This document shows positions 53,858 through 62,269 of a DNA stretch of 64,000 bases, piece by piece. The translations under genes and the position numbers were made by a program. Every line of letters begins with the position of its first letter. The stretch's first letter is position 1. A model generated the notes under the pieces. It saw nothing but the letters and a program-made list of their open reading frames with translations, was not told where the DNA came from and did not search any database. The stretch covers positions 310,001 to 374,000 of the forward strand of contig NZ_JABXYK010000004.1 of the NCBI RefSeq assembly GCF_013378445.1, read 5' to 3'. The stretch comes from Mycoplana rhizolycopersici (lineage in GTDB: Bacteria > Pseudomonadota > Alphaproteobacteria > Rhizobiales > Rhizobiaceae).

Positions 53858-55254
53858 TCCGCTGCTGCCGTCTTGGAGGTGGAGCCGGGAACGCTGGCGC
53901 GGGCCACCTCGGCCGCGTCCTTCAGCTCTTCGAGCTTCCACGACGTTTCGAGGAGCGCCTTCGTCACCGCGTCGCCGACGACGAGCGCCGACTGGACCGT
54001 GAACTTGTGGTCGATCTGTGCGTCGGTAAGCGGCACGTCCTTCGAGCCGATCGCCCGCTCGACGCGCTTGGAGACCGTCGTGCCGTCGTCGAAGGTCAGG
54101 AGAATGTCGACGGAGGCCTCGTGGCAATTCTTGTCGGCGGTGGCCTTCGTCCTGTCGCGAAGCGCGATGATCTCCGGGTCGTTAACCATCTCGTCTGTAA
54201 AGGCAGTCGGCGCGCCGTCGCCCTTGAGGAGTGCGGCAGCCGCTGCGTGATAGACCGAGAACTTGCCTTCGAGGCCGGTCTTCGGCGCCGTCTTGCCGGT
54301 CAACTCCAGCACTAGCGGATGGGCGGTCAGTTCGACCGAGCGGATGCGGCGCACCTTCTCCTCGCCGAGTTCGTCGCGAAGCTGGATGCAGCCGTCGATG
54401 GTCGGGTGGATGACGATACCGCAGGCGAACGGCTTGTAGCTGTTGAGCGCCGATTCCCAGCGCGTGCCGAGGTCGTCGAGGATTTCGGAATAGTCCTGCT
54501 TGTCGGACATGACGTTGGCGAAGCCGCGCGGCGCCTCGATCGCGCGCTCCGAGCTGTCGAAGTTCGCCTCCGCCAGAAGGGCTGCGAACATGCCGTTTTG
54601 CGCGGCGCGGCCGGGGTGAAAGCTCTTGGTCATCGTGCCGAACATTTCGCGCAGGCCCGAGGACTGGGTGGCGGCAAGCCCGAAGGCCCAGCGCATCTGC
54701 TGTTGATTGAGGCCGATCACCTTGCCGACGGCAGCCGCCGCACCGAAGACGCCGGCCGTACCGGTGATGTGCCAGCCGCGGTCGTAGTGGTGCGGATAGA
54801 CGGAGTTGCCGATCCGGCACTCGACCTCGATGCCGACGATCAGCGCCGTCAGAAGATCGTAGCCGGAGATGGCGCGCATTTCGGCCAGCGCCAGCAGGGC
54901 GGAGGCGACAGGGCCGGCCGGGTGGATGATCGTCTTCAGGTGCGTGTCGTCATAGTCGAGCACATGCGAGGTGATGCCGTTCAGGAGCGCCGCATGCAGC
55001 GCGTCGAGCTTTTCGCTCCGTCCGAGAACGGTGGAGGTCGGCTTGCCGGAGAAGGGCGTGGCGGCCGCCAGCGCCCGGTCGACCGTCTCGTGGCTGGCGC
55101 CGCCGACGGCGCAGCCGACCCAGTTGACGAAGGTTCTGAGCCCCTCGCGGCGAATGTCGGGCGCGATGTCGCTGCCCTTGATGGTGACGACCCAGTCGGC
55201 GAGGATTTCCGTCACCTTGGGAATGCCGGGGGCGGTTGCCTGGTGCTGACTCAT
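53854..55254 (-). CDS. MmgE/PrpD family protein
   Basis: 466 residues, family length. It opens with a helical region and the signature DYDDTHLKTIIHPAGPVASA, where the Asp-Asp-x-His is typical. GLRYAFG-like AFGLAATQSSGLREMFGTMT and the later HPTIDGCI are also family hallmarks. PrpD members dehydrate 2-methylcitrate, and relatives act on aconitate-like or tartrate-like acids. The ATG at 55254 follows AAGGAG at 6-base spacing. A second family member lies at 57194. Confidence 0.88.
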   Translation of the reverse strand: MSQHQATAPGIPKVTEILADWVVTIKGSDIAPDIRREGLRTFVNWVGCAVGGASHETVDRALAAATPFSGKPTSTVLGRSEKLDALHAALLNGITSHVLDYDDTHLKTIIHPAGPVASALLALAEMRAISGYDLLTALIVGIEVECRIGNSVYPHHYDRGWHITGTAGVFGAAAAVGKVIGLNQQQMRWAFGLAATQSSGLREMFGTMTKSFHPGRAAQNGMFAALLAEANFDSSERAIEAPRGFANVMSDKQDYSEILDDLGTRWESALNSYKPFACGIVIHPTIDGCIQLRDELGEEKVRRIRSVELTAHPLVLELTGKTAPKTGLEGKFSVYHAAAAALLKGDGAPTAFTDEMVNDPEIIALRDRTKATADKNCHEASVDILLTFDDGTTVSKRVERAIGSKDVPLTDAQIDHKFTVQSALVVGDAVTKALLETSWKLEELKDAAEVARASVPGSTSKTAAAE

Positions 55255-55271
55255 TTCATTCTCCTTGTAAC

Positions 55272-56063
55272 TTACAGAAGACCGCGGGCTATGCCGCCGT
55301 CCACGTTGACTGTCTGGCCGGTGACGTAGCTGGCGAGGGGGCTTGCGAGCCACACCACCATCGTCGCCACCTCTTCGGGGCTCGCGAAGCGGCCGAGTGG
55401 AATGTCCTTCGAGAAATCGCCGAGGATGTCGTCGCGCGTCCGGCCCTGTTCGCCGGCCATCTTGTCGGCGCGCTTGGTCCAGAGCGGCGTCAGCGTGCGG
55501 CCGGGCGCGACGCAATTGACGCGGATCCTTCGGTCGGCGAGTTCGGCGGCGAGCGTCTTGGTGAGCCCCAGCAGGCCGGCCTTGTGCACGTTCGAGACGA
55601 TCTGGTGCTGGTAGGGCATCTTGGAGGCCGCGGCGCCCAGCGTGACGATCGCCGGATCGTTACCCCTTTCGAGCGCCGGAAGCAGGGCGCGGATGGCGCG
55701 CACGGTCGACAGGATGTTGAAGGTGTAGTTGCCGAGCCAGTCCTCGTCCGTCAGGTCCTCGAAGGAGGAGCGAATGCTGCCGCCGACGGCGGTGACGAGC
55801 AGGTCCAGCGCGCCCCAGCATTCCATCGCTGCTGTTGCCAGCGTTTCGCCGGCGTTCGGCTGCGTGACGTCGCAGACAAGCGTCGCCGGCCGGGCAGCGC
55901 CTGATGCCGCAATGCCGTCTGCCGCCTCGTTGAGATTGTCCGCACTGCGCGAGGCGATCAGCACGTCGGCACCCTCGGCGCCCATGATGGCGGCCGAGGC
56001 CTTGCCGATGCCGTAGCTGCCGCCGACGATCAGCGCGCGGCGCCCCTTATACGCCAGGTCCAA
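55272..56063 (-). CDS. SDR-family protein lacking the catalytic Tyr
   Basis: 263 residues. The cofactor loop VGGSYGIGK and the NNAG-like TAVGGS region are present, and the fold ends TVNVDGGIARGLL. Lys161 of the Tyr-x3-Lys pair is kept in SNVHKAG, but the Tyr position is Ser157, and the Ser position in TLGAAASK is Ala. Dehydrogenase chemistry may be lost or changed. It is followed upstream, with overlap, by the AbrB-like membrane protein gene. Confidence 0.85.
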   Translation of the reverse strand: MDLAYKGRRALIVGGSYGIGKASAAIMGAEGADVLIASRSADNLNEAADGIAASGAARPATLVCDVTQPNAGETLATAAMECWGALDLLVTAVGGSIRSSFEDLTDEDWLGNYTFNILSTVRAIRALLPALERGNDPAIVTLGAAASKMPYQHQIVSNVHKAGLLGLTKTLAAELADRRIRVNCVAPGRTLTPLWTKRADKMAGEQGRTRDDILGDFSKDIPLGRFASPEEVATMVVWLASPLASYVTGQTVNVDGGIARGLL

Positions 56064-57171
56064 TGGAGCCTCCCCTCAGTCGAAGATAGAATTTGAAGAC
56101 GATGAGCACCGTCGACGAGACGACGGCAATGCGCATCACATGGAAGGCCGTCACCACCTCCGCCTCCAGATGCATGACCTGCGCGGTCACGACCATTTCC
56201 GTGACGGCGGCCGGCGCCAGCGACAGGAAGCTCGTCGGATAGGGAAGGCCTGTCGCAAGCGTCAGCACCACGGCGCCCGCCGCCGCGCACCCGATCATGA
56301 AGAGCGAGATGACGAGCGCCGCGAAGGTGACGCGCGGCAGGGCGGCCAGAAGATCGCGCTTGAACTGGCAGCCAAGCCAGGTGCCGAGCATGATCTGCGC
56401 GATGTTGATTAGCAAAGGCGGAATCTTCACGGCGTAAAGGCCGAGCACGCCGATGATGATGCCCATGAAGATCGGCCCGACGAGCCAGGGATTGGGTAGG
56501 GGCGTCGGTTTCAAGAGCCGCGCCATCAGGTAGCCGAGCGCCAGCGACACGATGACGAGCAGCCAGTGCGAGCCGACGGCCGCCGAGTCCGGCGCATTGC
56601 CCGGTTCGCCGAAGAGAACGACGAGGAAAGGCACGAGCGCCACCACGCCGGAAACGCGCATGGCATGCACCACCGCGACCGATCCCGCCGCTCCGCCATA
56701 GTCCTTCGCGACCGTTGCCATATCGGCGACGCCGCCGGCGGCGGTCGCGAAGAAGGCGGTGACGTCGTCCACCTTCGCCAGCGGCTTGAAGAGAAATGCC
56801 GCCGCCATGGTGAAGATGACGACATAGATCGTGCCGAGCACCATGGCCGGCAAGAGGCCGGACATGGCGGCGAGCACCGACGGCGTGAAGCGCATGCCGA
56901 CGGCGACCCCGATCGCGACCTGACCGAGCTCGCGGCCCATCGGCACAAGGACCGACCGGAAGCCGAAGATCGAGAGCGCCGCCATGACGAAGAACGGTCC
57001 GAGCATGAAGGGCAGCGGCATGTTGACGGCCTTCGCCGCAAAGCCGGCCACCGCCGCGATGACATAGGTCAGGGCAAGCGTCAGCCACCAGCGCGGCTGG
57101 CGATGGCGCCCCGCCGCGTCCGGATGCTTGGCCGTTTTTACGGGCGCTGCTGATCGAGGCTTGTCATCCAT
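56047..57171 (-). CDS. AbrB-family integral membrane protein
   Basis: 374 residues with about nine or ten hydrophobic helices. The repeated pattern FMLGPFFVMAAL and PWLVGPIFMGIIIG (a Pro-x-L-x-GP half-helix in each half) marks the AbrB domain, a duplicated membrane unit often misnamed as ammonia monooxygenase. The N-terminal 25 residues are basic and cytoplasmic. Near two MmgE/PrpD genes and a TTT system it is probably an organic-acid or aromatic-acid transporter. Function in this family is mostly unproven. Confidence 0.82.
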   Translation of the reverse strand: MDDKPRSAAPVKTAKHPDAAGRHRQPRWWLTLALTYVIAAVAGFAAKAVNMPLPFMLGPFFVMAALSIFGFRSVLVPMGRELGQVAIGVAVGMRFTPSVLAAMSGLLPAMVLGTIYVVIFTMAAAFLFKPLAKVDDVTAFFATAAGGVADMATVAKDYGGAAGSVAVVHAMRVSGVVALVPFLVVLFGEPGNAPDSAAVGSHWLLVIVSLALGYLMARLLKPTPLPNPWLVGPIFMGIIIGVLGLYAVKIPPLLINIAQIMLGTWLGCQFKRDLLAALPRVTFAALVISLFMIGCAAAGAVVLTLATGLPYPTSFLSLAPAAVTEMVVTAQVMHLEAEVVTAFHVMRIAVVSSTVLIVFKFYLRLRGGSIGPGV

Positions 57172-57193
57172 CGCGGTGATCCGGACCGTGGCC

Positions 57194-58618
57194 TCAGTTG
57201 CTGACCAGCGCCATCAGCTTGCGGATGTCAGCAAGCTGCTCGAACTCAGCCACCATGCCGACGACCTCGCGGGCCTTGCCCATGTCCCACCGCGCGAATT
57301 CGGCGCATTCGAGGAACTTCGTCGCGACATCGTCATAGCTCATCGGATTGGCCGGGCTGCCCTTGCCGAAATCCGCCATGCCGGAAATCGTGCGACCGTC
57401 CTTCAGCCGGATGTCGATATAGGTGGTCATCAGGTGATAGCCGGCCGCCTCGGCGCGCTCGTCGACGACGAAGTCCACCTTGGAGATCATCGCCTTCACG
57501 TCGTCGCGCAGCACCACCTCGTCCGTGAACTCATTGAGGCCGGCGCGGCCGTCGATCAGCAGGATCGCCATGCAGAACTGCATGGAGAATTTCGCCTGCA
57601 GCTCGTTTTGCGGCCGGTAATGGATCAGCGCGTTCGGCATGTTGTGGTTGGTGCCGACGCGCACATGCTCGACATCCGAAGCCTTGATGCCGTTCTCCTT
57701 GATGAGGCGCAGCATCTCGGTCATGCCGGGATGGGTGAGCGAGCCCGACGGATGCGGCTTGATGGAGATGCCGGGGCTGTCGAAGGTCCAGGGATTGCCG
57801 AGCTTGCCGCGGATGGCGTTCTCGTCGTAGCCGCCGCCGGCGGCCGAGAAGAAGCCGCGCGGGGCTTCCAGGATCGTCGGCGCGGCCGACCAGCCATAGG
57901 AGGCGAACTGCGCGGCAGCGACGCCGCTTTCCGAGGATCGGCCGGCATGGAAGGGCTTGGTCATCGTGCCGAAATTCTCGCGCAGGCCGGCGGACTGGCT
58001 GCCGGCGATGGAAAGGGCGCGCAGCAGTTGCTCGACATTCAGCCCCATCAGGCGGCCGGCGGCTGCGGCCGCGGCATAGGTGCCGCAGGTGGCGGTCGCG
58101 TGGAAGCCTGTCTGGTAATGGCGCGGATTGATCGCCTCGGCGATCTTGCATTCCACTTCGACGCCGATGTGGTAGGCGAGCATGACATCCGCGCCGCTGG
58201 CGCCCAGCGTTTCGCCCATGGCGAGCGCCGAGGGCAGGGCGGGCGCGGTCGGATGCGTCAGCAGGCCGTAGACGCGGTCCTTGGCGACGGCGAGCTGCGT
58301 GTCGTCATAATCGTCCGCATGGATGCCGACGCCGTTTGCGAAGGCGGCGAAGCGCGGCGGGACCTTGCGATCCGTGCCGATGACGGTGGCCGTGCCGTTG
58401 GCCGCACCGATATCGTCGAGGTGATGGCGGACATACTCGCCCGATTTCGCGACGGAGCCGGACAGGGCGAGGCCGAGGCCGTCGAGAATCGATTTCTTGC
58501 CGTTTTCCACGACGACCGCCGGGAGGTCGCCCAGCCGTGTGCCGTGAACGAATTCCGCCACTTCGCGGGTCAGGCCCGTGGCTTCGCTGGAGACGTTGGC
58601 GGCAGCGGTTGCGGTCAT
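57194..58618 (-). CDS. MmgE/PrpD family protein (second copy)
   Basis: 474 residues, paralogue of 53854-55254: DYDDTQLAVAKDRVYGLLTH is the Asp-Asp signature, SIAGSQSAGLRENFGTMTKP is conserved between the two, and HPSGSLTHPGMTE matches HPTIDG. The start is chosen behind GGGAGGAAATAGACCA. A frame runs further upstream through the ribosome site itself and is not used. It is divergent from the TTT binding-protein gene, with TTGACA boxes facing both ways between them. It probably dehydrates a hydroxy-acid imported by that system. Confidence 0.88.
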   Translation of the reverse strand: MTATAAANVSSEATGLTREVAEFVHGTRLGDLPAVVVENGKKSILDGLGLALSGSVAKSGEYVRHHLDDIGAANGTATVIGTDRKVPPRFAAFANGVGIHADDYDDTQLAVAKDRVYGLLTHPTAPALPSALAMGETLGASGADVMLAYHIGVEVECKIAEAINPRHYQTGFHATATCGTYAAAAAAGRLMGLNVEQLLRALSIAGSQSAGLRENFGTMTKPFHAGRSSESGVAAAQFASYGWSAAPTILEAPRGFFSAAGGGYDENAIRGKLGNPWTFDSPGISIKPHPSGSLTHPGMTEMLRLIKENGIKASDVEHVRVGTNHNMPNALIHYRPQNELQAKFSMQFCMAILLIDGRAGLNEFTDEVVLRDDVKAMISKVDFVVDERAEAAGYHLMTTYIDIRLKDGRTISGMADFGKGSPANPMSYDDVATKFLECAEFARWDMGKAREVVGMVAEFEQLADIRKLMALVSN

Positions 58619-58699
58619 TGGTCTATTTCCTCCCGACATGTGGCTTTGTTTCTTCTGCTCGTGGCGTCGCGCGGCGTGACGCGCTGCCATCTCGCCAGC

Positions 58700-58898
58700 A
58701 CAAAACGTCACTCGTTGTCGATTGTCAACAGATTTTGAAGATGGCAGGCGAAATGAAGTTCTGCGGCATAGCAAGCCTTCCTTCCAGTCAGAAATGCCGT
58801 ATCAAGTGGTGCCAAATGCCGACCAATGGCCAGTTATTTCAGCATTTCTTGCGCTGTTTTGCATTATTGTTGACAGTTTACCAATTCGCTCTTAGCCT
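58700..58898. promoter_or_regulatory. Divergent promoters between PrpD and the TTT operon
   Basis: Minus strand: TTGACA (58728-58723) with TTTTGT 17 bases on. Plus strand: TTGACA (58870-58875) with TAGCCT 17 bases on. Both boxes lie in a TGTTGACA context. The inverted ATTG-N12-CAAT (58866-58885) covers the plus -35. It resembles the repeat before the GntR gene at 51643, so one regulator may control both. The rest of 58619-58974 holds no gene. Confidence 0.5.
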
Positions 58899-58974
58899 TC
58901 CGCTCGGCTCGAGGAGAAGGACATGGTCCGGGCCGAAACGGGAGAGAGCGACGAAAAGCTCGGGAGGAGAACGC

Positions 58975-59970
58975 ATGAAAACGCAACTTTCACGCCGTAA
59001 CATACTGAAGATCGCCGGAGGTGGCGCCGCCATCGCCGCGCTCGGCATGCCATCGATCCTGCGCGCGCAGGGCGCCTATCCGGACCGGCCGATCAATCTG
59101 GTGGTGCCGTTCGCCACGGGCGGCTACAACGACCGGCTCGCACGCGCCTTCGCGCCCTATCTGCAGGCGGAACTCGGCCAGCCCTGCGTCATCGTCAACC
59201 AGCCGGGGGCGGGTGCGCAGCTCGGCCATACCTATGCACTGCAGCAGCCGATGGACGGCTATACGATCCTCTGCACCTCGGCGGCGCCGTATATTCCGCT
59301 GAACATCCTGCTGCAGAATGCGACCTACAAGGCTGAAGACTTCCACATGATCAATCTGCCGTCGCGTGACTATACGCTCGCGGCAACAACTTCCGACAGC
59401 GAGATCACCGACATGAAGCAGGTGATAGACCGTCTGAAGGAAGACCCAACGAGCCTCTCGCTCGGCGTCCAGCCGGCATCCGCCGACTACGCCAACCTCA
59501 TTCTGACGCTTCAGAAGGCAGGCGTGCCGACGGACGGCTTGCGGCTCGTCACCTATGACGGCGGCGGCCCGGCCCGCAACGCGACGGCCGGCGGCCAGGT
59601 CGATGTCGGCTTCGTCGGCGGCGAGGGTTTCCTGCCGCTCAAGGACAAGATCAAGCCGCTGGTCATGTATGCCGACGAGGCACCGGAATGGTGGAGCGAC
59701 GCGCCGACGCTCTCCGATGCGGGCATCGAGACCGACTATGTCGAGGGCTCGCAGCGCGGCTGGGTCGTGCCCACGGCGCTCACGAAGGAGCAACCGGAGA
59801 TTTACGCGAAGATCGAGGCCGCGGTGAAGGCCGCGTCGGAGAAGCCGGAAGCGATCGAAGCGCTCAAGCTTCAGGAACTGGCGACGCGCTGGTACGGGCC
59901 CGAGGCCTCCAACAAGGCCTACATGAACAACTTTACGAAGATGTCCACCTATGTCGATCTGCTGAAGTAG
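58975..59970 (+). CDS. tctC: TTT-family (TctC) periplasmic binding protein with Tat signal
   Basis: 331 residues. The N-terminus has a twin-arginine motif SRRNILKIAGGGAAIAALG, then cleavage near RAQG, so it is exported folded. The Bug/TctC opening YPDRPINLVVPFATGG and the ligand loop VNQPGAGAQLGH are clear. It captures an organic di- or tricarboxylate. The ATG follows CGGGAGGAGAACGC. It is the first gene of a three-gene transporter and is followed by a strong hairpin. Confidence 0.92.
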   Translation: MKTQLSRRNILKIAGGGAAIAALGMPSILRAQGAYPDRPINLVVPFATGGYNDRLARAFAPYLQAELGQPCVIVNQPGAGAQLGHTYALQQPMDGYTILCTSAAPYIPLNILLQNATYKAEDFHMINLPSRDYTLAATTSDSEITDMKQVIDRLKEDPTSLSLGVQPASADYANLILTLQKAGVPTDGLRLVTYDGGGPARNATAGGQVDVGFVGGEGFLPLKDKIKPLVMYADEAPEWWSDAPTLSDAGIETDYVEGSQRGWVVPTALTKEQPEIYAKIEAAVKAASEKPEAIEALKLQELATRWYGPEASNKAYMNNFTKMSTYVDLLK

Positions 59971-59990
59971 GCGCGATCCGGACTCTTCTC

Positions 59991-60016
59991 GGGGCGGCAG
60001 TCACAGGCGCCGCCCC
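59991..60016 (+). other. Stem-loop after the TctC gene
   Basis: GGGGCGGC-N10-GCCGCCCC is a perfect 8-bp stem just after the binding-protein gene, with no T-run, as at 10658-10676. It likely stabilises the binding-protein mRNA relative to tctBA. Confidence 0.5.
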
Positions 60017-60040
60017 TGTACTCATCCAATGGAGGCCAGC

Positions 60041-60568
60041 ATGACCTTTCGAGGCCGTAACCTATCGGTCGACTGGGGGCACCTCATCATTCTGTTGCTG
60101 ATCGGCGGGGCGACATCCTGGTATATCATGGACGCCCGCAGCGTCTCGACCGACACCAACAACCTACTGCTCATCCAACCTCTGGCGCTCGCCACGCTCA
60201 TCCTCATCGCCGTCGTCGTGCCGCAGTGTTTCCACTACGTCGATCCTCTTGCCGACGATGCCGGCCCCGCAGACGACGGCCAGCCGAAGGAAGTCAAGCC
60301 GTCCGACCTGATGCAGGCCAAGCTGCCGACGGAACGGGCCGACGTCATCAAGATGCTCTCGATGGGCGGCCTTCTGGGTCTCTTCGTATTCTCGCTTCAG
60401 CCGCTCGGCTTCGACATCGCGATCCTGCTCTTCAGCGGTATCGGCATGGCCATCTGCGGAGAACGGCGTCCGCTGCCCCTGATCGTCTTTCCGGTCATCG
60501 TCACCCTTATCACGGTCTACGGATTCAAGGCGCTGATGCCCTATCCGATGATCACGACCCTTCTCTAG
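60041..60568 (+). CDS. tctB: TTT-family small membrane subunit (TctB)
   Basis: 175 residues with four hydrophobic helices: one near residue 15, one near 48, and a pair around 115-170. A charged cytoplasmic loop (PADDGQPKEVKPSDL) lies between. The ATG at 60041 follows GGAGGCCAGC. It is the usual short partner of TctA, of which it probably stabilises the membrane complex. It starts 70 bases behind tctC. Confidence 0.88.
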   Translation: MTFRGRNLSVDWGHLIILLLIGGATSWYIMDARSVSTDTNNLLLIQPLALATLILIAVVVPQCFHYVDPLADDAGPADDGQPKEVKPSDLMQAKLPTERADVIKMLSMGGLLGLFVFSLQPLGFDIAILLFSGIGMAICGERRPLPLIVFPVIVTLITVYGFKALMPYPMITTLL

Positions 60569-60577
60569 GAGGCCGGC

Positions 60578-62146
60578 ATGATTGATACAGAAGCGTTCAT
60601 GGGTGCGCTGACGCTGATGGCGACGTCGGCGGGCTCCTGGGGATGGATCGTCCCCGGGCTGATCGTCGGCCTGGTCTTCAGTGCCATTCCCGGCATTTCG
60701 ATCACCATGGCGATGGCGATCGTGCTGCCCATGTCGCTGCACATGGATTTCTTCTCGGCCGTCGTCTTCCTGACCTCGGTCTACACCGGAGCCGGGTTCG
60801 GCGGTTCGGTACCCGCGATCCTGATGAACATTCCCGGTTCGCCGTCTTCCTTCGCCACGACTTTCGACGGCTATGCCATGTCGAAGAAGGGGGAGCACAA
60901 CGAGGCGCTGGGCTACGCGCTGTTCGCCTCGACGCTGTGCGGCATCTTCGGCTACGTGCTCTTGCTCTTCGTGGTCGAGCCGCTTGCCGAGATCGTGCTG
61001 AAGATCGGGCCGCTCGAAATGTTCGCGGTCGCGCTCTGGGGCATGCTGCTGCTCGGTTCGCTCGGTTCCACCTATATCAGCCGCGGCCTGCTCGCCGCCG
61101 CCTTCGGCGTGCTGCTGGGAACGGTCGGAATGAACACCGCCGGATATATCCGAGGCACCATGGGCATCCCTTCGCTGCTCGACGGCATCCAGCCGGTGCC
61201 GGCGATGATCGGCTTGCTCGCTGCCGGTCAGCTCCTGTCGCTGGCGAGCCGGGACTACATCCTGGAGGCGGAGGGCGCGCGCAAGGTATCTGTCCGGCGC
61301 ATCCTGCTCGGCTGCTGGTATACATTCAAGTATCCGGCCGTGTTGATCCGCGGCTCGATCATCGGCATCGTTATCGGCGCCGTTCCGGGCGTGGGCTCGT
61401 CCGTCGGCAACCTCATCGCCTATGCGGAGACGAAGCGCACGGACAAGGACAGCGCGAGCTTCGGCAAGGGCAACCCGAAAGGGGTGATTGCGGCGGAATC
61501 CGCCGTTGCCAGCGCCGAGGGCGGATCGATGGCGACGATGCTGGCGCTCGGCATTCCGGGCGGCGGCGCGACAGCGATCCTGCTGGCGGCCTTCATGATG
61601 CACAACATCGTGCCGGGGCCGACCTTCATCGAGACGCAGAAGGACATGGTCTATGCCATCATCCTGAACAATATCGTGCAGGCGGTCGTGCTGCTCGTCG
61701 TCGGTATCGGCTTCATCTACGTGGCGGCCAACGTGGTGCGCGTTCGCACCCGTTACGTGCTGCCGGCGATCCTCGTCATCGCAACGCTCGGAACCTATGC
61801 GGTGAACGGCTCGATCGCCGGTCCGATCACCTTCTTCGTCTTTGCCTGCATCGGCTTCGCGCTCGTGCGCTACGAGTATCCGGTGGCGGCGACGGTCGTC
61901 GGCCTGCTGCTCGGCCGCATGCTGGAGACGGAGTTCTTGCGGTCCTACCAGTTGACAGGTGGCAACATCGTCTACGTCACAGAGCACCCGGCCGCGATCG
62001 CGATCGTGGTTTTGATGGTCCTCTCGATGGCCATGACGGCATGGGGAAAGCGCAAGCAGTTGCAGCAGGAGGCTGCCGAAGCGGAAGCCATGGAACGCCT
62101 GCATCAGGAGGAACTGGCCGCAAAGGCGGCACACAACCATCGGTAA
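60578..62146 (+). CDS. tctA: TTT-family large membrane subunit (TctA)
   Basis: 522 residues with about eleven or twelve helices. The conserved GLVFSAIPGISITMAMAIVL and TGAGFGGSVPAILMNIPGSP are TctA signatures, with a second GIPGGGATAILLAAFMMH. It forms the sodium- or proton-driven import channel. It starts 9 bases after tctB and ends before a strong terminator. The charged tail EEAAEAEAMERLHQEE-type (acidic coil) follows the last helix. Confidence 0.94.
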   Translation: MIDTEAFMGALTLMATSAGSWGWIVPGLIVGLVFSAIPGISITMAMAIVLPMSLHMDFFSAVVFLTSVYTGAGFGGSVPAILMNIPGSPSSFATTFDGYAMSKKGEHNEALGYALFASTLCGIFGYVLLLFVVEPLAEIVLKIGPLEMFAVALWGMLLLGSLGSTYISRGLLAAAFGVLLGTVGMNTAGYIRGTMGIPSLLDGIQPVPAMIGLLAAGQLLSLASRDYILEAEGARKVSVRRILLGCWYTFKYPAVLIRGSIIGIVIGAVPGVGSSVGNLIAYAETKRTDKDSASFGKGNPKGVIAAESAVASAEGGSMATMLALGIPGGGATAILLAAFMMHNIVPGPTFIETQKDMVYAIILNNIVQAVVLLVVGIGFIYVAANVVRVRTRYVLPAILVIATLGTYAVNGSIAGPITFFVFACIGFALVRYEYPVAATVVGLLLGRMLETEFLRSYQLTGGNIVYVTEHPAAIAIVVLMVLSMAMTAWGKRKQLQQEAAEAEAMERLHQEELAAKAAHNHR

Positions 62147-62199
62147 TTTCTGCTGCGGCAATACCTAGGCACCGGCAATTCTAGGGTCCCGCGATGAAG

Positions 62200-62235
62200 A
62201 ACGCCGCCCGTCTCGATCGAGGCGGGCGGCGTTTT
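62200..62235 (+). terminator. Intrinsic terminator after tctA
   Basis: The hairpin uses arms AACGCCGCCCGTCTCGA and TCGAGGCGGGCGGCGTT, 17 pairs with one G-T pair and a very small loop, followed by TTTTC. It is the strongest terminator in the window. On the minus strand a weaker T-rich end also follows, so it may serve the rhodanese gene too. Confidence 0.85.
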
Positions 62236-62269
62236 CGGTCGGTCCGGCGCCTGTTCGGGGGATCCGCCG

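Noticed and set aside
60164-62161. A 665-residue minus-strand frame rich in Arg, His and Asp opposite tctB and tctA
   Set aside because: Its composition (strings of R, H, D, Q, no hydrophobic core) is the mirror of membrane-protein codons. The plus strand holds a complete TTT transporter.
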